This document shows, piece by piece, positions 58,585-64,000 of a stretch of 64,000 nt of DNA. The position numbers and the translations under genes were made by a program. The notes below the pieces were generated by a model that saw only the letters and a program-made list of their open reading frames with translations, searched no databases and was not told where the DNA came from. Every line of letters starts with the position of its first letter. Position 1 is the stretch's first letter. This DNA comes from JAMHWF01 sp048500255 (lineage in GTDB: Bacteria; Pseudomonadota; Gammaproteobacteria; Burkholderiales; Burkholderiaceae_C): NCBI GenBank assembly GCA_048500255.1, contig JASNYH010000007.1, positions 124,001 to 188,000 on the forward strand, read 5' to 3'.

Positions 58585-60354
58585 TTGACCGCCGATCATC
58601 TCTCCCGTGACAGCGCCGCACGCAGCGGCAAGAGCACGCCCGCGCGCAGCGCCGACGCCGTCATGCTGGCCGCGCTGGCCGTCTCGGCGCTGGCGGCGAT
58701 CGCGATCGGCTCGCACTTCGACACGCTCGGTCTCGCACTCGGCATGGCCGCCGGCTGCCTCGGCGTCGGCGGCGCGGCGTTCCTGTGGGCACGCGGCACG
58801 CTGGCGTCGTCGCTGATGCTCTCTCTGGCCAACGTCGTGCTCGTCGCCACGCACATCCAGCTCGGCCGCGGCACGATCGAGTTCCACTTCGGCGTGTTCG
58901 TGCTGCTGGCGCTGCTGCTCGTCTACCGCGACTGGAAGCCGGTGCTGTTCACGGCCGCCGCGATCGCCGTGCACCACCTGGCGTTCGACCGGCTGCAGGC
59001 CGCCGGCTGGGCCGTGTACTGCACGCCGGAAGCCAGCCTGCTCAAGGTCCTGATGCACGCCGGCTACGTTGTCGTGCAGGCGGGCGTCGAAATCCTGATC
59101 GCCGCGCGGCTGCGCCGCGATGCGCTGCAAGGCGTCGAGCTCGACGCGCTGGTGCGCGCACTCGATCGCGACGGCCGCGTATCGCTCGACGTATCGGGCG
59201 TCGCCGCCGTCACGCCGGCCGGCCTTGCGCTGAAGACGGCGCTCGGCGGCCTGCACGCGGCGATGACGTCGGTCGGCGCCGCGGCCTCGAACATCGCCAC
59301 CGCGAGCGCCGAGATCGCCAGCGGCAACCAGGACCTGTCGGGGCGCACCGAACAGACCTCGTCGAGCCTGCAGAAGACGGCCAGCTCGATGGAGCAGCTC
59401 ACCGGCACCGTCAGGCAAAGCGCCGACGCCGCCCGTCAGGCCAACCAGCTCGCCTCCTCGGCCGCCGAGGTCGCCCAGCGTGGCGGCTCCGTCGTCACCC
59501 AGGTCGTCGCCACCATGGACGACATCAACGCCTCCTCGCGCAAGATCGCCGACATCATCGGCGTCATCGACGGCATCGCCTTCCAGACCAACATCCTCGC
59601 GCTCAACGCCGCGGTGGAAGCCGCCCGCGCCGGCGAGCAGGGCCGCGGCTTCGCCGTCGTCGCCGGCGAAGTGCGCTCGCTGGCACAGCGCAGCGCCGAG
59701 GCCGCCAAGGAGATCAAGGCGCTCATCGGCGCCTCGGTCGACAAGGTCGACTCCGGCTCGCGCCTGGTCGCCGACGCCGGCTCGACGATGACGGAGATCG
59801 TCGCTTCCGTGAAGCGCGTGACCGACATCATCGGCGAGATCACGGCTGCGTCGAGCGAACAGTCCGACGGCATCGGCCAGGTCAACACCGCCGTCACCCA
59901 GCTCGACCAGATGACGCAGCAGAACGCCGCGCTCGTCGAGCAGAGCGCCGCCGCCGCCGAGTCGCTCAAGGAACAGGCCGCGCGCCTGCTCGAGGTGGTC
60001 GGCCGCTTCGACGCCGTCGCGCCGGCACCGCGCGCCGCGCTGGCGACGCCGGCGGTCGTCGGCACGGGGCGGGCCAGCGCCGACGCCGGCGCCAAGCCGG
60101 CAACGCGCAGCGAGCCGCCCAAGGCCGCCCCGGCCGCCAAGATCGCCCCGCCGGCGCATCACGCCGCGGCGGCGCAAGCCATCGACCGCGCGCGCCGCGC
60201 CGCGCCGCCCGTCCTGACGCACGCCGTCGGCGCGGCCAAGACGGCGACGCCCGTCGCAGCGACGCCGGTGCCCGCCGCCGCGCCGAGCGTGCCCGTCAAG
60301 ACTGCGCCGCCGCCGGCCGCCTCGGCCCCGGGCGACGACTGGGAATCCTTCTGA
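58585..60354 (+). CDS. Methyl-accepting chemotaxis protein with multi-helix membrane sensor and C-terminal WESF motif
   Basis: A 589-residue receptor with a TTG start preceded by AGGAG. Residues 24-175 contain about six hydrophobic segments (SLMLSLANVVLVATHIQLG, HFGVFVLLALLLVYRDWKPV, FTAAAIAVHHLAFDRLQ) in place of a periplasmic domain, so it may sense a membrane or redox signal; the adjacent histidines are notable. No clear HAMP. The signalling domain is the shared 580-bp repeat. A 110-residue Ala/Pro-rich tether ends in DDWESF, which resembles the NWETF pentapeptide that docks CheR and CheB. The other receptors of this operon visible to their ends lack it. Confidence 0.92.
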   Translation: MTADHLSRDSAARSGKSTPARSADAVMLAALAVSALAAIAIGSHFDTLGLALGMAAGCLGVGGAAFLWARGTLASSLMLSLANVVLVATHIQLGRGTIEFHFGVFVLLALLLVYRDWKPVLFTAAAIAVHHLAFDRLQAAGWAVYCTPEASLLKVLMHAGYVVVQAGVEILIAARLRRDALQGVELDALVRALDRDGRVSLDVSGVAAVTPAGLALKTALGGLHAAMTSVGAAASNIATASAEIASGNQDLSGRTEQTSSSLQKTASSMEQLTGTVRQSADAARQANQLASSAAEVAQRGGSVVTQVVATMDDINASSRKIADIIGVIDGIAFQTNILALNAAVEAARAGEQGRGFAVVAGEVRSLAQRSAEAAKEIKALIGASVDKVDSGSRLVADAGSTMTEIVASVKRVTDIIGEITAASSEQSDGIGQVNTAVTQLDQMTQQNAALVEQSAAAAESLKEQAARLLEVVGRFDAVAPAPRAALATPAVVGTGRASADAGAKPATRSEPPKAAPAAKIAPPAHHAAAAQAIDRARRAAPPVLTHAVGAAKTATPVAATPVPAAAPSVPVKTAPPPAASAPGDDWESF

Positions 60355-60404
60355 AAGCACGCCCGCCGCACTTCGCGCATCCACACAACGACGAGAGCCG
60401 CCCC

Positions 60405-60920
60405 ATGAACATGATGACCGAAGCCGCCCACGTGGCGCGCCACGAAGCCGCTCGCAGCGACGCCGCCGCCAGCGCCGCAGGCGAGTTCCTGACCTTTCGC
60501 CTCGGCGCCGAGGAATACGGCATCGACATCCTCAAGGTCCAGGAGATCCGCTCCTACGAGCAGCCCACGCGCATCGCCAACGCCCCGGCCTTCATCAAGG
60601 GCGTCATCAACCTGCGCGGCGTCATCGTGCCCATCGTCGACCTGCGCCTGAAGCTCGGCTGCGAATCCGCCGAGTACAACGGCTTCACCGTCGTCATCGT
60701 GCTCAACGTCAGGGGCCGCGTCGTCGGCACCGTCGTCGACTCCGTCTCCGACGTGCTCGAGCTGGCCGCCGACTCCATCCAGGCCGCCCCGGAAATGAGC
60801 TCGGCCGTCGACACCTCCTTCATCACCGGCATCGCCAGCGTCCACGAGCGCATGTTGATCCTCATGGACATCGAGGCCCTCATGTCCTCCGCCGACATGG
60901 GACTCATCGACACGCTCTGA
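60405..60920 (+). CDS. cheW: Chemotaxis coupling protein CheW (copy 2)
   Basis: A 171-residue near-perfect copy of the CheW encoded at 58020-58535, with the same N-terminal tail and the ending GLIDTL. The 50-bp spacer upstream is also duplicated. Two identical coupling proteins in one operon would raise the CheW dose for the enlarged receptor set. No residue suggests a new function. Confidence 0.96.
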   Translation: MNMMTEAAHVARHEAARSDAAASAAGEFLTFRLGAEEYGIDILKVQEIRSYEQPTRIANAPAFIKGVINLRGVIVPIVDLRLKLGCESAEYNGFTVVIVLNVRGRVVGTVVDSVSDVLELAADSIQAAPEMSSAVDTSFITGIASVHERMLILMDIEALMSSADMGLIDTL

Positions 60921-60984
60921 GCCGGTCGAAGTCCATCACGGCCTTCCTGCCCGCCCTCCGATTCCTCCAACACCCCGCGACGCC

Positions 60985-62541
60985 ATGAAGAACATGAACA
61001 AGATCTCCTTCTTCTCGAAGCTGGTGTCGTGCTTCGTCGCGCCCGCGCTGCTGTTCTGCGCCGCGCTGGCCGCCACGTTCTGGGGGCTGTGGAGCACGCA
61101 AAGCGATTTCCGCCGCCTGACGACGTACGAGCAGGCCATCGACGGCGCGCTGCGCGACCTGCAGGCGCTGGCGCTGCGCTCGAACCAGGCGGTGCGCGAC
61201 ATCGCGCTCGACCGCTCGAACAAGGACGCGGCGCAGACGCTCACGATGGCGCACGACACGCTGCCCAAGGACGTGGCGCGGCTGACCGAGCTGGTGCAGG
61301 GCAGCGCCTTCGCCGATCCGCTGGCCGGCATCGGCAAGCTGCTCGGCGAGCACATCGCGATCCAGCAGAAGATCGTGCTGCAGGTGCGCGACAGCCCGGG
61401 CGAAGTGATCATGACGATCCTCATGGAGGAGACGCCGCTGTGGGCCAAGCTCAATGCGCAGCTGTCGCAGCAGATGACGGCGGCGCGCGAGCTCGCCGCC
61501 GCGCGTCATGCGCAGACCGAGCAGCGCTCGAACCAGTCGCTCGCCATCGCCGGCGCGCTGGCGGGGCTGGCGCTCCTCGTGTGCGTGGCGCTGTCCGTCG
61601 TGATGGTGCGCGCCGTGCGCCGCGAACTCGGCGGCGACCCGGCCGACGCGCGCGACGCGCTGCTGCGCGTGGCCGAGGGCGACCTGCGCAACGACGTCGT
61701 CGTGCCGGCCGGCGCCGACGCCAGCGTGATGGGCGCGGTGCAGAAGATGCAGGCGTCGATGCGCCACATGGTCGGCCAGGTGCGCCAGTCGAGCGACAGC
61801 ATCGCCACCGCCAGCGCCGAGATCGCCAGCGGCAACCAGGACTTGAGCACGCGCACCGAGCAGGCGGCGAGCAACCTGCAACAGACGGCCAGCTCGATGG
61901 AGCAGCTCACCGGCACCGTCAGGCAAAGCGCCGACGCCGCCCGCCAGGCCAACCAGCTCGCCTCCTCGGCCGCCGAGGTCGCACAGCGCGGCGGCTCCGT
62001 CGTCACCCAGGTCGTCGCCACCATGGACGACATCAACGCCTCCTCGCGCAAGATCGCCGACATCATCGGCGTCATCGACGGCATCGCCTTCCAGACCAAC
62101 ATCCTCGCCCTCAACGCCGCGGTGGAAGCCGCCCGTGCGGGCGAACAGGGCCGCGGCTTCGCCGTCGTCGCCGGCGAAGTGCGCTCGCTCGCACAGCGCA
62201 GCGCCGAGGCCGCCAAGGAGATCAAGGCGCTCATCGGCGCCTCGGTCGACAAGGTCGACTCCGGCTCGCGCCTGGTCGCCGACGCCGGCTCGACGATGAC
62301 GGAGATCGTCGCTTCCGTGAAGCGCGTGACCGACATCATCGGCGAGATCACCGCCGCCTCCTCCGAGCAGTCCGACGGCATCGGCCAGGTCAACACCGCC
62401 GTCACCCAGCTCGACCAGATGACGCAGCAGAACGCCGCGCTCGTCGAACAGAGCGCCGCCGCCGCCGAAAGCCTCAAGCAACAGGCCGCGCTGCTCGCGC
62501 ATGCAGTATCCACCTTCAAGCTGTCCCACGCCACCAGCTGA
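60985..62541 (+). CDS. Methyl-accepting chemotaxis protein with periplasmic helical sensor
   Basis: A 518-residue receptor. TM1 (KLVSCFVAPALLFCAALAAT) is followed by a 140-residue helical periplasmic sensor with ALRSNQAVRDIALDRSNKDA, a pattern seen in Tsr/Tar-like 4HB sensors of Burkholderiales, and TM2 (AIAGALAGLALLVCVALSVV). A HAMP-like segment (ALLRVAEGDLRNDVVVPAG) leads to the shared signalling domain (61887-62466). It ends in FKLSHATS without a docking pentapeptide. Confidence 0.94.
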   Translation: MKNMNKISFFSKLVSCFVAPALLFCAALAATFWGLWSTQSDFRRLTTYEQAIDGALRDLQALALRSNQAVRDIALDRSNKDAAQTLTMAHDTLPKDVARLTELVQGSAFADPLAGIGKLLGEHIAIQQKIVLQVRDSPGEVIMTILMEETPLWAKLNAQLSQQMTAARELAAARHAQTEQRSNQSLAIAGALAGLALLVCVALSVVMVRAVRRELGGDPADARDALLRVAEGDLRNDVVVPAGADASVMGAVQKMQASMRHMVGQVRQSSDSIATASAEIASGNQDLSTRTEQAASNLQQTASSMEQLTGTVRQSADAARQANQLASSAAEVAQRGGSVVTQVVATMDDINASSRKIADIIGVIDGIAFQTNILALNAAVEAARAGEQGRGFAVVAGEVRSLAQRSAEAAKEIKALIGASVDKVDSGSRLVADAGSTMTEIVASVKRVTDIIGEITAASSEQSDGIGQVNTAVTQLDQMTQQNAALVEQSAAAAESLKQQAALLAHAVSTFKLSHATS

Positions 62542-62570
62542 ATGTCCTCAGCTACTGCCGCCCCGCTGCC

Positions 62571-64000
62571 ATGAACCTCATCGACAACCTGATGCGCGGA
62601 TTCACGATCCGCACCCGCATGATCGGCGCCATCGCCATCGTCATGACCCTGCTCGCCGCCGTCGGCGGTGCCGGCGCGCTGGGGCTGGCGCGCGTTGCCG
62701 CGCTCGGCGACAACTTCGTCGCGACGACGCATGCCGACGCCGCCATCCTCGGCGAGCTGCGCGCCGCGCTCGGCGAAGTGCAGCGGCACGAGAAGGACAT
62801 GGTGATCAACTACGAGAAGCCCGAGCAGGTCGCCGTGCTGCTGCCGCAATGGAACATGGCCGTGGGCAACGTGCGCACGCAGGCCCAGATGATGGCGGGC
62901 GTGGCGTCGCGCGCCGAGGCCGCCAAGGCGATCGACGACGCGCTCACTGCCTATGTGGATCACGCCCGGCCGGTGCTCAAGCAGGTCGAGACCGGCGGCT
63001 ACGACAACGCCACGGTGGCCAACCGCATGCTGGGCCGCGCCAAGGTGTCGCTCGACGTCGTCGAGACGCAGCTCAAGTCGCTGCAGGCGCAACTGCAGAA
63101 CGAGGCGCAGGAAGCCGTCGACGCGCGCACGAGCGCCACGCAGCAGACCTACCTGCTCTTCGGCGCCGCCGTGCTGATGGCGATCCTGATCGTCGTGCCG
63201 ACGACGCTGGTCAACATGGTGTCGATCTGCCGGCCCGTCGACGAGGCGCGCCGGCTCGCCGAGCGCATCGCCACGGGCGATCTGACGTCGAGCGTCGACA
63301 CGAGCGGGCGCGACGAACCGGCGGCGCTGATGCGTGCGCTCGACGCGATGCAGCAGTCGCTCGGCGGCATCGTCGGCCAGGTGCGCGATGCATCGGAGAA
63401 CATCCAGGTCGCGAGCAACGAAGTCGCCAGCGGCAACGCCGACCTGAGCGGGCGCACCGAGCAGGCGGCGAGCAACCTGCAGCAGACGGCCAGCTCGATG
63501 GAGCAGCTCACCGGCACCGTCAGGCAAAGCGCCGACGCCGCCCGCCAGGCCAACCAGCTCGCCTCCTCGGCCGCCGAGGTCGCACAGCGCGGCGGCTCCG
63601 TCGTCACCCAGGTCGTCGCCACCATGGACGACATCAACGCCTCCTCGCGCAAGATCGCCGACATCATCGGCGTCATCGACGGCATCGCCTTCCAGACCAA
63701 CATCCTCGCGCTCAACGCCGCCGTCGAGGCCGCCCGCGCGGGCGAACAGGGCCGCGGCTTCGCCGTCGTCGCCGGCGAAGTGCGCTCGCTCGCACAGCGC
63801 AGCGCCGAGGCCGCCAAGGAGATCAAGGCGCTCATCGGCGCCTCGGTCGACAAGGTCGACTCCGGCTCGCGCCTGGTCGCCGACGCCGGCTCGACGATGA
63901 CGGAGATCGTCGCTTCCGTGAAGCGCGTGACCGACATCATCGGCGAGATCACCGCCGCCTCCTCCGAGCAGTCCGACGGCATCGGCCAGGTCAACACCGC
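62571..64000 (+). CDS. Methyl-accepting chemotaxis protein, C-terminus beyond the window
   Basis: The ATG at 62571 opens a frame that stays open to the window edge (476 codons). MNLIDNLMRGFTIRTRMIGA leads into TM1 (AIAIVMTLLAAVGGAGALGL), a periplasmic helical sensor (ALGEVQRHEKDMVINYEKPE) and TM2 (LLFGAAVLMAILIVVPTTLV). A HAMP domain with ATGDLTSSVDTSGRDEPAAL and the beginning of the shared signalling domain (from 63488) follow. It is the fourth receptor of the operon; the remaining hairpin and any cheR/cheB genes would follow. Confidence 0.93.
   Translation, partial: MNLIDNLMRGFTIRTRMIGAIAIVMTLLAAVGGAGALGLARVAALGDNFVATTHADAAILGELRAALGEVQRHEKDMVINYEKPEQVAVLLPQWNMAVGNVRTQAQMMAGVASRAEAAKAIDDALTAYVDHARPVLKQVETGGYDNATVANRMLGRAKVSLDVVETQLKSLQAQLQNEAQEAVDARTSATQQTYLLFGAAVLMAILIVVPTTLVNMVSICRPVDEARRLAERIATGDLTSSVDTSGRDEPAALMRALDAMQQSLGGIVGQVRDASENIQVASNEVASGNADLSGRTEQAASNLQQTASSMEQLTGTVRQSADAARQANQLASSAAEVAQRGGSVVTQVVATMDDINASSRKIADIIGVIDGIAFQTNILALNAAVEAARAGEQGRGFAVVAGEVRSLAQRSAEAAKEIKALIGASVDKVDSGSRLVADAGSTMTEIVASVKRVTDIIGEITAASSEQSDGIGQVNT

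Noticed and set aside
1..64000. CRISPR arrays, tRNA/rRNA genes, integrases, insertion sequences, phage genes
   Set aside because: Looked for on both strands; none recognised. The only repeats are the mosaic intergenic elements, the 62-bp tandem array and the receptor/cheW duplications.

Overview
The window comes from a very GC-rich betaproteobacterium. Gene content and order point to Burkholderiales, most like the Rubrivivax/Leptothrix/Methylibium group: FlhDC as flagellar master regulator, a long fliF-to-fliR operon, a Burkholderia-type porin and Bug-type (TctC) binding proteins. The family placement is inference. I see no rRNA, tRNA, CRISPR array, transposase or phage gene.

Layout. (1) 1-1488, minus: the start of one flagellin gene and a complete second one with its terminator and sigma-28 promoter. 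(2) 1685-9665: a degenerate HD-GYP protein, two family-2 glycosyltransferases, an O-GlcNAc-transferase-like GT41 enzyme, a flavoprotein and a hexapeptide acetyltransferase with a chimeric start. This is probably the flagellin/surface glycosylation locus. (3) 9909-24517, plus: flhDC, a membrane-anchored methyltransferase, motAB, cheY, cheZ, flhB, flhA, flhF, a FlhG-like protein without a P-loop, fliA and two soluble chemoreceptors with a C-terminal sensory region. Three sigma-28-type promoters serve motA and cheY. (4) 24524-37698: a catabolic island. It holds a two-subunit 3-oxoacid CoA-transferase with a divergent MarR regulator and a tightly coupled nine-gene minus-strand operon: an enolase-superfamily enzyme, two TctC proteins, a nitronate monooxygenase-like protein, a crotonase, a CaiB CoA-transferase, a second crotonase, an acyl-CoA ligase and an HMG-CoA-lyase-like aldolase. 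A porin gene is divergent from the operon. (5) 37787-49346, minus: fliR, Q, P, O, N, M, L, K, J, I, H, G, F (read from fliF), with fliE divergent. (6) 49897-52998, minus: an SDR, a DUF486 membrane protein and a NarL/NarX-like two-component pair. (7) 53181-64000, plus: a chemotaxis operon with a small CheZ-like protein, cheY, cheA and four chemoreceptors interleaved with two almost identical cheW genes. The last receptor runs off the window.

How the parts work together. FlhDC should switch on the class II genes (fli, flhBAF, fliA). FliA (sigma-28) then drives flagellin, motAB and cheYZ through TCAA-N15-NCCGATAA-type promoters. The glycosyltransferases next to the flagellins probably decorate the filament. 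The island appears to import an organic acid, activate it as a CoA ester, hydrate and cleave it, and pass acetoacetate-like products to the CoA-transferase.

The most unusual items are the possibly undescribed nine-gene catabolic operon with two enzymes that lack standard catalytic residues; mosaic intergenic repeats that have entered coding sequence in frame; a FlhG-like protein without Walker A; an HD-GYP protein without HD; an extra CheZ-like D-x3-Q protein; and strong sequence homogenisation among the chemoreceptors and CheW copies.
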